DNA from: an uncultured Chitinophagaceae bacterium
Lineage (GTDB): Bacteria; Bacteroidota; Bacteroidia; Chitinophagales; Chitinophagaceae
Length of the DNA stretch: 45,013 bases
NCBI GenBank assembly: GCA_903904335.1
Contig: CAIVCF010000094.1
Coordinates: 1-45,013 of the forward strand
Direction: 5' to 3'
The position numbers were made by a program, and so were the translations under genes. Below the pieces are notes generated by a model. That model was not told where the DNA came from. It ran no database searches and saw only the letters and a program-made list of their open reading frames with translations. Within the stretch, counting starts at the first letter, position 1. Each line of letters starts with the position of its first letter. Of this stretch, positions 24,298 to 32,448 are shown piece after piece.

Positions 24298-25368
24298 TCA
24301 AAAAATTTCCAACTCAATAAAACTTGCTTGATATCCTTTTTCAATTTTTCCCAGATCGTCCAGACCCAATACCTGTGCAGGATACAGGCTGCACATGCGT
24401 AATGCTTCATCCAATTCAATATCACAATGCTGCACTAAATTTTTTACTGATTTCATCATGGTCAAAGCCGATCCGCTGAGTATACCGTTGCTCTCATATT
24501 TATCTCCGGCCAAATGATGGGGATATAATCCTTCACTTGTTTCGGTAACAGCATCGGTGATAACGAACAATCTTTCTTTCATTATCTTTTTTGCGATCTT
24601 GATAGCTCCAAAATCAACATGGTAACCATCCGGAACAATACTTGACATAACAGTTGGATGATTGAAAATAGCGCCTACCATTCCAGGCTCACGATGTTGT
24701 AAGGGGCTCATAGCATTATATAAATGTGTTGCAGCATTGATGCCTTTATTAAAACTTTGTATGACTTGATCATAAGTTGCGTTGCTGTGACCTGCAGAAA
24801 TAATAATATTACGTGATTGAATGAATTGTATCACTTCATCGCTGCAAACTTCGGGAGCAATGGTTATTATTTTGATCACATCTTTTCCATAATCTAGTAA
24901 TTTTTTTACTTCATCATTCGTTGGTGAATGAATGAATGATTCAATATGTGCACCACGCTTTATTTTGTTGATCCAAGGACCCTCTACATGCAATCCCAAA
25001 CAACCTTTGCCACCTTGTCTCCAATAATCTTTTACTGCATCAATACATTTGTAAAAAACATCGTAACTATTAGTTGCAACTGTTGGCATGAAATGCAGTG
25101 CACCACCGGATTTGCAATAATCGTATAATTTGAATAATGAAGCTGCTTCAGGATACACGGCTAATAATTTTCCATGTGCTCCGTAGATCTGAATATCGAT
25201 GAAAGAGGGAACTAATGATGTGCAAATTTGTTGATGTGTGGATGTGCGAATTGAAGAGATGGGAACAACATCAACAATAATTCCATCTTCAACAATTATT
25301 GAATGATTGATTAACCATTTTGTTCCTGTAAAAATCTTGTTTGCGGAGTAAATTATTGTATCACTCAT
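24298..25368 (-). CDS. nagA: N-acetylglucosamine-6-phosphate deacetylase
   Basis: NagA hydrolyses N-acetylglucosamine 6-phosphate to glucosamine 6-phosphate, linking amino-sugar and peptidoglycan recycling to central metabolism. The 356-aa amidohydrolase shows the metal motif HVEGPW (about residues 127-132), ISAGHSNATYDQ (about 195), THLYNAMSPLQHREPGMVGA (about 218) and the catalytic aspartate in VITDAV (about 274). The first 55 residues and the last 20 form the small beta domain. The start overlaps the preceding amidase gene by 4 bases (ATGA), so the two are co-translated. No nagB lies in the window. Confidence 0.93.
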   Translation of the reverse strand: MSDTIIYSANKIFTGTKWLINHSIIVEDGIIVDVVPISSIRTSTHQQICTSLVPSFIDIQIYGAHGKLLAVYPEAASLFKLYDYCKSGGALHFMPTVATNSYDVFYKCIDAVKDYWRQGGKGCLGLHVEGPWINKIKRGAHIESFIHSPTNDEVKKLLDYGKDVIKIITIAPEVCSDEVIQFIQSRNIIISAGHSNATYDQVIQSFNKGINAATHLYNAMSPLQHREPGMVGAIFNHPTVMSSIVPDGYHVDFGAIKIAKKIMKERLFVITDAVTETSEGLYPHHLAGDKYESNGILSGSALTMMKSVKNLVQHCDIELDEALRMCSLYPAQVLGLDDLGKIEKGYQASFIELEIF

Positions 25369-26162
25369 AATTCTTCATTCATAATTCTAAACTGATCAGC
25401 GTCTTTCCAGAAAGGAAATTTATTTCTGATCTGTTCTAATTTTTCTTTTTCTAAAGTGATCGTGAAAACATCTTCATCATGTTGTTTTTGATATAATATT
25501 TCACCAAGAGGATCAATCACCATACTATCACCGCTATGATAAATTTCATTACCATCATTACCCACTCTGTTCACTCCAATCACATAAGATTGGTTTTCGA
25601 TGGCTCTTGCTGTCAATAACGTTTTCCATGCATGATTGCGGCGTTCGGGCCAATTGGCAACATACAATAAAACATCATATTCGGCCGATCCATTCTCATT
25701 TTGTTCTTGCCTTGCCCATACGGGAAAGCGCAGGTCATAACAAACCTGCAGATTGATCTTCCATCCTTTTACCTGTGCGATCAATCTTTTATTTCCGGCA
25801 GTGTAATGTTTATCTTCTCCGGCATAAGCAAAGCAATGGCGCTTATCATAATAACCTAATGAGCCGTTTGGTAACATCCAGATCAAGCGGTTAAAATAAT
25901 GATTATTATCTTTTATCATTAAACTTCCTGTGAGAATTATTTTGTGTTGTGTGGAAATTTTTTTCATCCATTCAACCGAAGGTCCATCCATTGTTTCAGC
26001 TAATTGTTCGGGCTTCATGCTGAAACCTGTGCTGAACATTTCGGGTAATACAACCACTTCTGTTTTTTGAATGGAATTTATTTTTGCTTCCAGCATTTGA
26101 AGGTTGGCTGCTTTATCTTCCCATTGCAGATTTGTTTGTATGAGTGTAAATGTTAACGACAT
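25365..26162 (-). CDS. Nitrilase-family amidase, probable omega-amidase
   Basis: This is a carbon-nitrogen hydrolase whose closest group is omega-amidase (YafV/Nit2), which hydrolyses 2-oxoglutaramate and 2-oxosuccinamate. The catalytic triad is visible as Glu41 in VLPEMFSTGF, Lys107 in YYDKRH and Cys141 in VCYDLRFPVWAR. The 265-aa length is right. FAYAGEDKHYTAG and GVNRVGNDGNEI are also typical of this branch. It lies between recX (38-base gap) and nagA (ATGA overlap). A metabolite-repair role next to amino-sugar deacetylation is plausible, but that is inference. Confidence 0.9.
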   Translation of the reverse strand: MSLTFTLIQTNLQWEDKAANLQMLEAKINSIQKTEVVVLPEMFSTGFSMKPEQLAETMDGPSVEWMKKISTQHKIILTGSLMIKDNNHYFNRLIWMLPNGSLGYYDKRHCFAYAGEDKHYTAGNKRLIAQVKGWKINLQVCYDLRFPVWARQEQNENGSAEYDVLLYVANWPERRNHAWKTLLTARAIENQSYVIGVNRVGNDGNEIYHSGDSMVIDPLGEILYQKQHDEDVFTITLEKEKLEQIRNKFPFWKDADQFRIMNEEL

Positions 26163-26200
26163 GATACTAATGTACTACGATTATTAATGAAACACAATTC

Positions 26201-26770
26201 CTATTTCGATGTGCCGCTTTCTTTTTCACGAACCACCGCAATGGCTTTGCTGATAAGATCGGATTCAAAACCTCTTTGCAAAAGAAACTGTGTTGTTTTG
26301 ATCATCCGGTTCAAATATTGTTCGCCTTTTAAGCTTTTCCATTTTTGGACAACTAATTTTTGTAAAACGGTCATGTATTCTTGCTCATCAATTTCCTTCA
26401 TGGCTTTTTTGATGCTGAAACTGCTCACTCTTTTTTGTTTCAGTTCATGCTGAATTTTTATTCTTCCCCATTTTTTAATCCTGAATTTTCCGCCTGTAAA
26501 CATTGCTGCAAAACGTTCTTCATTCAAATAACCTTCTTCGATGAGTTGAGAGATAAGCGGCTCTACTTCTGTCTTGCGTAACCCAAAACTGTACATCTTT
26601 TCGGCTGCTTCATAATGGCTTCGTTCCTGATAAGAACAGAAATGTTTAGCCTTTTGTAAAGCCTGTTGGGGCGTTAATTTTTGTTTGAACAAAATTGAAA
26701 TAAGATTAGTATTCAAAACTACTGACAGCCGATGAATAAATGACCGGATCTTATTTTCCTCAATCCACAT
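26201..26770 (-). CDS. recX: RecX-family regulatory protein
   Basis: RecX binds RecA filaments and limits recombination activity. The protein is built from three-helix repeats. KLTPQQALQKAKHFCSYQERSHYEAAEKMYSFGL is the first repeat with the family's Y/F-S-Q-ER pattern. EEGYLNEERFAAMFTGGKFRIKKWGRIKIQHELKQK is the most conserved core, and QFLLQRGFESDLISKAI closes the last repeat. The start is uncertain. ATG at 26770 gives 189 aa, a GTG lies three codons further up, and a TTG at 26692 gives 162 aa, which fits the usual RecX N-terminus (FKQKLTPQQAL) better. No recA is in the window. It is divergent from dnaN and leads the recX-amidase-nagA run. Confidence 0.85.
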   Translation of the reverse strand: MWIEENKIRSFIHRLSVVLNTNLISILFKQKLTPQQALQKAKHFCSYQERSHYEAAEKMYSFGLRKTEVEPLISQLIEEGYLNEERFAAMFTGGKFRIKKWGRIKIQHELKQKRVSSFSIKKAMKEIDEQEYMTVLQKLVVQKWKSLKGEQYLNRMIKTTQFLLQRGFESDLISKAIAVVREKESGTSK

Positions 26771-26838
26771 CCGATTCACATCTGTTTGTTTGCAGCAGGA
26801 ATGGATAAATATCTGTATGGAATATTAACATTTTACAG

Positions 26839-26846
26839 TAGGTTTG
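26839..26846 (+). promoter_or_regulatory. Putative -7 promoter element of dnaN
   Basis: TAGGTTTG matches TAnnTTTG and lies 24 bases before the dnaN ATG. No well-placed -33 TTG is evident. Confidence 0.4.
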
Positions 26847-26870
26847 TTGCAGTTATAAAAGCAGAAAAAC

Positions 26871-27986
26871 ATGAAGTTCATCGTATCCTCCTCCTCATTA
26901 TTGAAACATTTGCAGCAGATCAGCGGTGTTATTAATGCCAATACCGTATTACCGATCCTCGAAGATTTTTTATTCGAAATAGAAGATAAAAAATTACATA
27001 TCGTTGCCACTGATCTGGAAACAGTAATGCGAGTAAAGATGGACGTGGAAAGTAAGACCAACGGCAAGGTTTGTATCCCTGCAAAAATTTTGTTGGATTC
27101 ATTAAAGAATATTGCCGATCAGCCGCTCACTTTTAATATCGATAAAAACTTTGCAGTAGAAATTACCAGTGATAATGGTAAGTATAAAGTGATGGGAGAG
27201 AATCCGGATAATTTTCCGAAAGAACCATCAGCTGATGATACTACTGCATTTACCATGAGCAGCACCGGTTTGGTAACAGCCATCAACAAAACATTATTTG
27301 CAGTAAGCAATGATGATTTACGTCCTGCCATGACAGGTGTGTTTTTTGAATTGGCGAAAGACGGTGTTCAGTTTGTTGCCACAGATGCACACAGATTGGT
27401 TCGATATAAAAGAACAGATGCCAAAGCAACAAAAGTTGATTCATTCATCGTTCCTAAAAAACCTTTGAATTTATTAAAGAATGCATTACCCGATAATGAA
27501 GACGAATTAAGTATCAGCTATAACAGCAATCATTTATTTGTGAGTCATGGCGAAGTGCAGATGATCTGTCGTTTGATTGATGCACGTTTCCCTGATTACA
27601 AAGTGGTGATACCAACAGATAATCCATACAAATTAATTGTAAACAAAAGTGATTTTCAAAATGCATTGCGCCGTGTGAGTGTATTCTCAAACAAGAGTAC
27701 CAACCAAGTGGCGTTAAGTATTACAGGAAGCGAATTGCAAATGGCCGCGCAGGATGTTGATTTCAGTTTTGAAGGAAATGAAAGAATGAGTTGTCAGTAT
27801 GATGGTGGAGATCTACAAATTGCATTCAATGCAAAATTCTTGATTGAAATGCTGAGTGCAGCAGACACTGCCGAAGTAAAAGTTGAATTGTCTACTCCAA
27901 CCAAAGCCGGAATTTTAAAACCAACAGAACAGGCAGAAGGAGAAGACCTGTTAATGTTAGTGATGCCTTTGATGTTGAATAATTAA
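26871..27986 (+). CDS. dnaN: DNA polymerase III sliding clamp (beta subunit)
   Basis: DnaN forms the ring-shaped dimer that tethers polymerase III to DNA. The 371-aa length and three repeated clamp domains are normal: residues 1-120 begin MKFIVSSSSLLKHLQQISGV, the second contains FVATDAHRLVRYKR (about 166-179), and the C-terminal domain ends LLMLVMPLMLNN, close to the canonical MPMR/L end. The gene is not next to dnaA or gyrB here, so it gives no evidence of an origin. It has its own probable promoter and a terminator at 28021, so it is likely monocistronic. Confidence 0.96.
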   Translation: MKFIVSSSSLLKHLQQISGVINANTVLPILEDFLFEIEDKKLHIVATDLETVMRVKMDVESKTNGKVCIPAKILLDSLKNIADQPLTFNIDKNFAVEITSDNGKYKVMGENPDNFPKEPSADDTTAFTMSSTGLVTAINKTLFAVSNDDLRPAMTGVFFELAKDGVQFVATDAHRLVRYKRTDAKATKVDSFIVPKKPLNLLKNALPDNEDELSISYNSNHLFVSHGEVQMICRLIDARFPDYKVVIPTDNPYKLIVNKSDFQNALRRVSVFSNKSTNQVALSITGSELQMAAQDVDFSFEGNERMSCQYDGGDLQIAFNAKFLIEMLSAADTAEVKVELSTPTKAGILKPTEQAEGEDLLMLVMPLMLNN

Positions 27987-28020
27987 ATGCGATTCTCAAA
28001 AGGAATTCAAAATAAAAACC

Positions 28021-28052
28021 AAGACCTCTTCAAATAACGAAGAGGTTTTGTA
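28021..28052 (+). terminator. Terminator after dnaN
   Basis: ACCTCTTC (28024-28031) and GAAGAGGT (28039-28046) form an 8-bp stem with a 7-base loop, followed by TTTG and T-rich sequence. Confidence 0.7.
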
Positions 28053-28076
28053 TTTTCAGGCTCTAACAATTGCAAT

Positions 28077-28901
28077 ATGTTTCAAAACATCATCGATCAT
28101 TTTCAAACATTAGAACAACGACCATTCGAGCGAATGGCTTTTTTAGTAGGCGGATTATTATTCTTTTGGATCCTTGAAGGTGCTATTCCACTGATCCAAA
28201 TGAATTACAAAAAAACCAAACTGAAACACGCAGCTGTGAATTTTGTCTTTACGGTCATTCATCTGATCATTCATACTTTTCTGGCAATATTCATAATTAA
28301 GTTGAGTGATTGGTGTAAAGATGTTCAGTTCGGCTTAGTGTATTGGACAAATGCAGGAATAGTTGCAACTATATTAATTGGAGTATTATCGCTCGATTTC
28401 AGCAGCTGGCTGGTGCATTTGTTGATGCACAAAAATAAATTCTTGTGGCGCTTTCATCTCATTCATCACAGCGATACGAATGTTGATGTAACAACAGGCC
28501 TTCGACATCACCCCGGCGATAGTTTATTGCGTGGAATATTTTTTTTGTTATTGATCTTTGTTTCAGGTGCACCGATGTACAGTGTGATGATGTATCAAAC
28601 ATTGGTGGTGATTGCCACTGCGTTTACACATGCCAATATCAAATTGAATGAATCAGTAGATAAGTTCCTGAGTTATTTTCTGATCTCACCCAATATGCAT
28701 AAAGTGCATCATCATTGGAAACAACCCTACACGGACAGTAATTATGGTGCTGTGTTTTCTATTTGGGACAGATTTCTCGGAACATTCTCTCATCTGGAAG
28801 TAAAAGAATTAAAATACGGTTTGGATAGATATTATAATGAAGAAAAAGATGAAGACGTAAAAGAATTATTAGTTCATCCTTTCATGAAGCATCACGATTA
28901 A
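28077..28901 (+). CDS. Sterol desaturase/fatty acid hydroxylase superfamily protein
   Basis: This is a membrane di-iron oxygenase of the fatty acid hydroxylase superfamily. The 274-aa protein has about four hydrophobic segments before and between the histidine boxes, which read HLLMH (114-118), HLIHH (127-131) and HKVHH (208-212), with further histidines in LRHHP (about 143). These would bind two irons and hydroxylate or desaturate a lipid chain at the inner membrane. In this phylum homologues act on sterol-like, carotenoid or fatty acyl substrates, and the sequence does not choose between them. It is 31 bases from kdsB, so a lipid A or envelope role is possible. Confidence 0.88.
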   Translation: MFQNIIDHFQTLEQRPFERMAFLVGGLLFFWILEGAIPLIQMNYKKTKLKHAAVNFVFTVIHLIIHTFLAIFIIKLSDWCKDVQFGLVYWTNAGIVATILIGVLSLDFSSWLVHLLMHKNKFLWRFHLIHHSDTNVDVTTGLRHHPGDSLLRGIFFLLLIFVSGAPMYSVMMYQTLVVIATAFTHANIKLNESVDKFLSYFLISPNMHKVHHHWKQPYTDSNYGAVFSIWDRFLGTFSHLEVKELKYGLDRYYNEEKDEDVKELLVHPFMKHHD

Positions 28902-28934
28902 TATTTCTTCATCTTTGCAAAAATAATTTTTCGA

Positions 28935-29651
28935 ATGAAGATTGTCGCAATGATACCTGCCCGTTATGCAGCAACACGTTTTCCCGCTAAATTGATGCAG
29001 TTACTCGGCAATAAAACCGTGATCAGACATACTTATGATAATACAGTTGCAACAGGATTATTTGATGAAGTAATTGTAGTAACAGACAGCGATATTATTT
29101 ATAATGAAATCACTCAACATGGTGGCAAAGCGTTGATGAGTAAAAAAGAACACGAAAGCGGCAGCGATAGAATTGCAGAAGCCGCAGCAGATATGGATGT
29201 TGATATTATCGTGAATGTTCAGGGTGATGAACCTTTCGTAAAAAAAAATCCGCTTGAAAAATTATTAAAAGTATTTGAAAATGAAAATGTGAAGGTTGCT
29301 TCTTTGATGCAAATATTAAAGGATAAGAAATTAATTGATGATCCCAATTATGTGAAAGTAGCGGTTGATAAAAATATGAACTCACTTTTTTTCAGCCGTT
29401 CGATTATTCCTTATCCCAGAGATAAAAATGCGGTATCTGTTTATTACGAACATATTGGTGTGTATGCATTTCGTAAAGAAGCATTGATCAATTTTACAAA
29501 TTGGGAAATCACACCATTGGAGGCTGTTGAAAAAATAGAATGTTTGCGGTATTTAGAAAACGGCGTTCCTTTAAAAATGGTAGTTACAAATTATATGGGT
29601 ATTGAAATTGACACGCCTGAAGATCTGGAAAAGGCAAGTAAACTGCTGTAA
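28935..29651 (+). CDS. kdsB: 3-deoxy-manno-octulosonate cytidylyltransferase
   Basis: KdsB activates Kdo (or 8-amino-Kdo) as the CMP sugar for lipid A core assembly. The 238-aa protein carries the nucleotide-binding N-terminus [16 protein letters not shown] (residues 5-20), the [12 protein letters not shown] motif (about 73-84), the Mg-binding [10 protein letters not shown] (about 94-103) and the C-terminal [13 protein letters not shown]. All family hallmarks are present and the length is normal. The later neighbour at 31226 resembles KdnB, which acts with a KdsB that prefers 8-amino-Kdo in Shewanella, so the sugar form is open. Confidence 0.95.
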   Translation: MKIVAMIPARYAATRFPAKLMQLLGNKTVIRHTYDNTVATGLFDEVIVVTDSDIIYNEITQHGGKALMSKKEHESGSDRIAEAAADMDVDIIVNVQGDEPFVKKNPLEKLLKVFENENVKVASLMQILKDKKLIDDPNYVKVAVDKNMNSLFFSRSIIPYPRDKNAVSVYYEHIGVYAFRKEALINFTNWEITPLEAVEKIECLRYLENGVPLKMVVTNYMGIEIDTPEDLEKASKLL

Positions 29652-29675
29652 ATTTCATAAATGAATAATTGAAGC

Positions 29676-31139
29676 ATGAAAAAAATTTTTTTTATTTTTT
29701 TATTAGCGAGTGCAAATAATATTTTCTGTCAAAATTTGTACAAAGAAAAATACCGCCCTGAATTTCATTTTTCCCCTACAGTAAACTGGATGAATGATCC
29801 AAACGGCTTGATTTATTTTAATGGCGAATACAACTTATTTTATCAAAGTAATCCATACGCAAATGTATGGGGGCACATGTCCTGGTCGCATGCTGTCAGC
29901 AAAGATTTATTGCACTGGCAACATTTGCCGGTGGCACTGCGTGAAGAAAACGGCATTATGATGTTTTCCGGCTCTGCAGTGATCGATAAAAAAAACACAG
30001 CAGGTTTTGGAGCTGATGCAATGGTTGCCATTTATACCGGACATACTGATACATTACAAACACAAAACCTGGCGTACAGCAATGATGTAGGAAGAACATT
30101 TACAAAATACAATGGTAATCCCGTTTTGAATTTGCATAAAAAAGATTTTCGTGACCCTAATGTTTTCTGGTTCGAAAAAAATAATTGCTGGATCATGAGT
30201 GTATCACATCCAAACGAACATCAGATTGAATTTTATCGATCACAAAATTTAAAGGATTGGAAATCGTTGAGCAGGTTTGGTCCGACAGGAGATACAAGCG
30301 CAGTGTGGGAATGTCCTGATCTGATGCAGGTTTCCATTGAAGGAACGAATCAAAAGAAATGGGTGTTGTTTACTTCTCAAAATTCAACCATGCAATATTT
30401 CGTGGGAGAATTTGACGGAACAAAATTCACGAATGAAAATCCAGCAACGAAAATTTTTAAACAGGATTATGGAACCGATTATTATGCGACCATTGCTTAT
30501 CATAACACACCGGATAAAAATCCAATCACCATCGGTTGGTTAAATAACTGGAATTATGCAAATGAGATACCTACTTCGCCCTGGAAAAGTGTAATGTCAT
30601 TGCCCAGAAAAATATCACTCAAAAAAATAAAAAATGGATGGATATTGATACAACAGGTTATTCCGTCTTTTCAAACACTAAGAAAAGAAGCAGTTGTTTT
30701 TGTAAATAAAAAAACAGCAAAAGAAGAAACGCTTGGTTTTTCCGGACAAGTATTTGAAATGGAAATGCTTTTTCAACCATCATCAACCGGAGAAAGCGGA
30801 ATTAAATTAGCAGTGGGCAATAATCATTTTTTAAAAATAAGTTATGATGCACCACATCAGCAAATGATCGTTGATCGTTCGCAAACAAATACATCATTCA
30901 GTAAAATATTTGCTTCCATCAATAAATCACTTGCCACCGTTCAATTAAAGAATGGCAAATTAAAATGGCATATTTATTTTGATAAAAGCATTGTTGAGAT
31001 TTTTGTGAACGATGGCGAAGCTGTTTTCACTACACAAATTTTTCCTGAAGAAAACGAAAACAATATTCAATTATTCAGCAGCGAAGGGCAAGCCATATTT
31101 GATTACCTGAATTTTTGGAAACTGAAAAATATTTGGTAA
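29676..31139 (+). CDS. Secreted GH32 beta-fructosidase (levanase/invertase type)
   Basis: This is a glycoside hydrolase family 32 enzyme that releases fructose from fructans or sucrose. The catalytic residues are all visible: nucleophile Asp41 in NWMNDPNGL, the stabilising Asp160 in FRDPNVFW, and acid/base Glu212 in WECPDL. The N-terminal five-bladed propeller (about 25-325) is followed by the beta-sandwich domain (about 335-485). Residues 1-19 form a signal peptide, so the protein is periplasmic or secreted. The length of 487 aa is normal. There is no SusC/SusD pair or fructokinase nearby, so it is not in a standard polysaccharide-utilization locus. It sits between kdsB and the KdnB-like gene. 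Confidence 0.93.
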   Translation: MKKIFFIFLLASANNIFCQNLYKEKYRPEFHFSPTVNWMNDPNGLIYFNGEYNLFYQSNPYANVWGHMSWSHAVSKDLLHWQHLPVALREENGIMMFSGSAVIDKKNTAGFGADAMVAIYTGHTDTLQTQNLAYSNDVGRTFTKYNGNPVLNLHKKDFRDPNVFWFEKNNCWIMSVSHPNEHQIEFYRSQNLKDWKSLSRFGPTGDTSAVWECPDLMQVSIEGTNQKKWVLFTSQNSTMQYFVGEFDGTKFTNENPATKIFKQDYGTDYYATIAYHNTPDKNPITIGWLNNWNYANEIPTSPWKSVMSLPRKISLKKIKNGWILIQQVIPSFQTLRKEAVVFVNKKTAKEETLGFSGQVFEMEMLFQPSSTGESGIKLAVGNNHFLKISYDAPHQQMIVDRSQTNTSFSKIFASINKSLATVQLKNGKLKWHIYFDKSIVEIFVNDGEAVFTTQIFPEENENNIQLFSSEGQAIFDYLNFWKLKNIW

Positions 31140-31162
31140 AAAACATTCGCAACTCTTTTGCG

Positions 31163-31170
31163 TATCTTTG
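31163..31170 (+). promoter_or_regulatory. Putative -7 promoter element of the iron alcohol dehydrogenase gene
   Basis: TATCTTTG matches TAnnTTTG and lies 55 bases upstream of the ATG at 31226. The leader then contains a string resembling the dispersed ATTCGTG...CCGTGG palindrome (31184-31210) with the perfect palindrome AAATCGATTT (31192-31201). Confidence 0.45.
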
Positions 31171-31225
31171 CATTTTAAAACAGATTCGTGTAAATCGATT
31201 TAATCCGTGGAATAAAAAATCAGTT

Positions 31226-32302
31226 ATGGCACAGTTCAGAAATTTTAAAATGGTGGATTATGTAGTGTATGGCAGAGGAAGCTTTAATCAGTTGGATGAA
31301 ATATTAGCACCGCATCGCAAAAACGAAGCACCGATGATCTTCTTGATTGATCATTTTTTTGAAGGCAAACCTTTATTGAACAGAGTTCCGCTTCGCGGAA
31401 AAGATAAAATTGTTTTTGCTGATGTAACATTCGAACCGAAAACAAAACAAGTGGATGCATTGGTACAACAATTAAAAGATGAATTCGGAATGATCGGCGG
31501 TGTAATTGGTATCGGCGGCGGATCTGCAATGGATATGTCAAAAGCTGTTTCGTTAATGATGACCAATCCCGGATCTTCAGCAGATTATCAGGGGTGGGAT
31601 TTAGTGAAAAATCCCGGCGTGTATAAAGCAGGGATCCCAACATTAAGCGGAACAGGCGCAGAAGTATCTCGAACAACAGTGCTGACAGGGCCAACAAGAA
31701 AGTTGGGAATGAATTCTGATTTTACTCCTTTCGATCAAATCGTTCTGGATCCTGAATTACCAAAGAATGCTCCCGTTAATCAGCGTTTTTATACAGGCAT
31801 GGATTGTTATATTCATTGCATTGAAAGTTTACAGGGAACTTATTTGAACGAGTTCAGTAAAAGTTACGGAGAGAAAGCATTGCAGATTTGTCAGCATATA
31901 TTTTTAGAGAAAGATATTTGGGATGATGACTGCGATAATAAATTAATGATGGCATCTTATGCAGGCGGAATGAGTATTGCATACAGTCAGGTGGGTGTGG
32001 CACATGCCGTAAGTTACGGGTTGAGTTATTTGTTGGGAACCAAACACGGAATAGGTAATTGTATTGTGATGAATCATTTGCACGAATATTATCCCGAAGG
32101 CGTGGATGAATTTAAACGCATGGTGGATAAAAATAAAATTGAAATCCCTGTTGGTATTTGCAAAGGATTAACTGATGAACAGTTTGATATAATGATCAAT
32201 GTTTCGCTTGGCATGAAACCTTTATGGGAAAACGCTTTAGGGCCGGACTGGGAAAAAATAATAACAAGAGAAAAGCTAAGAGCCTTGTACGAAAAATTAT
32301 AA
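31226..32302 (+). CDS. Iron-containing alcohol dehydrogenase, KdnB-like (possible Kdo 8-oxidase)
   Basis: This is a group III metal-dependent alcohol dehydrogenase of 358 aa. The NAD-binding glycine run GVIGIGGGSAMDMSKA (about 87-102) and the metal ligands are visible: Asp and His in MDCYIHCIE (about 191-199), and two His in VAHAVSYGLSYLLGTKHG (about 256-273). The N-terminus (FKMVDYVVYGRGSFNQL) resembles what I recall of KdnB, the Shewanella enzyme that oxidises C8 of Kdo before amination. The ATG at 31226 is preferred to a longer frame from 31115, which would start inside the GH32 gene. kdsB lies 1.6 kb upstream, but no aminotransferase (KdnA) follows. The family is certain; the KdnB assignment is tentative. 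Confidence 0.85.
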   Translation: MAQFRNFKMVDYVVYGRGSFNQLDEILAPHRKNEAPMIFLIDHFFEGKPLLNRVPLRGKDKIVFADVTFEPKTKQVDALVQQLKDEFGMIGGVIGIGGGSAMDMSKAVSLMMTNPGSSADYQGWDLVKNPGVYKAGIPTLSGTGAEVSRTTVLTGPTRKLGMNSDFTPFDQIVLDPELPKNAPVNQRFYTGMDCYIHCIESLQGTYLNEFSKSYGEKALQICQHIFLEKDIWDDDCDNKLMMASYAGGMSIAYSQVGVAHAVSYGLSYLLGTKHGIGNCIVMNHLHEYYPEGVDEFKRMVDKNKIEIPVGICKGLTDEQFDIMINVSLGMKPLWENALGPDWEKIITREKLRALYEKL

Positions 32303-32311
32303 ATCAAAAAT

Positions 32312-32341
32312 AAAAACCGAAGTAATTGCTTCGGTTTTTTT
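32312..32341 (+). terminator. Terminator after the iron alcohol dehydrogenase
   Basis: AAACCGAAG (32314-32322) pairs with CTTCGGTTT (32329-32337), 6-base loop, then a T run. Confidence 0.85.
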
Positions 32342-32375
32342 ATGCAGCCAACTGTTGGAATACTATTTGACTTTT

Positions 32376-32426
32376 CTTGCGTTGCACACTTGTGCACCAT
32401 AGCTTTATGCGACGGTGTACTTGTAC
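32376..32426 (-). repeat. REP-like motif pair, minus orientation
   Basis: Read on the minus strand, GCACAAGTGTGCAACGCAAG (32376-32395) matches the copies around uvrD closely, and GTACAAGTACACCGTCGCA (32408-32426) is a diverged second copy in the same direction. The pair fills the gap between convergent genes. Confidence 0.5.
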
Positions 32427-32448
32427 TTTTTCAGCAATGAGTAACAAC

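Noticed and set aside
26871-27986. dnaN as evidence for a nearby replication origin
   Set aside because: There are no dnaA, gyrB or recF neighbours and no cluster of DnaA-box-like 9-mers that I could see.
29676-31139. A fructan polysaccharide-utilization locus around the GH32 gene
   Set aside because: No SusC/SusD pair, sugar transporter, fructokinase or hybrid two-component regulator is adjacent.
31284-31697. A 137-codon minus-strand open frame inside the iron dehydrogenase gene
   Set aside because: It lies wholly antisense to a gene with clear family motifs, and its translation shows no recognisable pattern.
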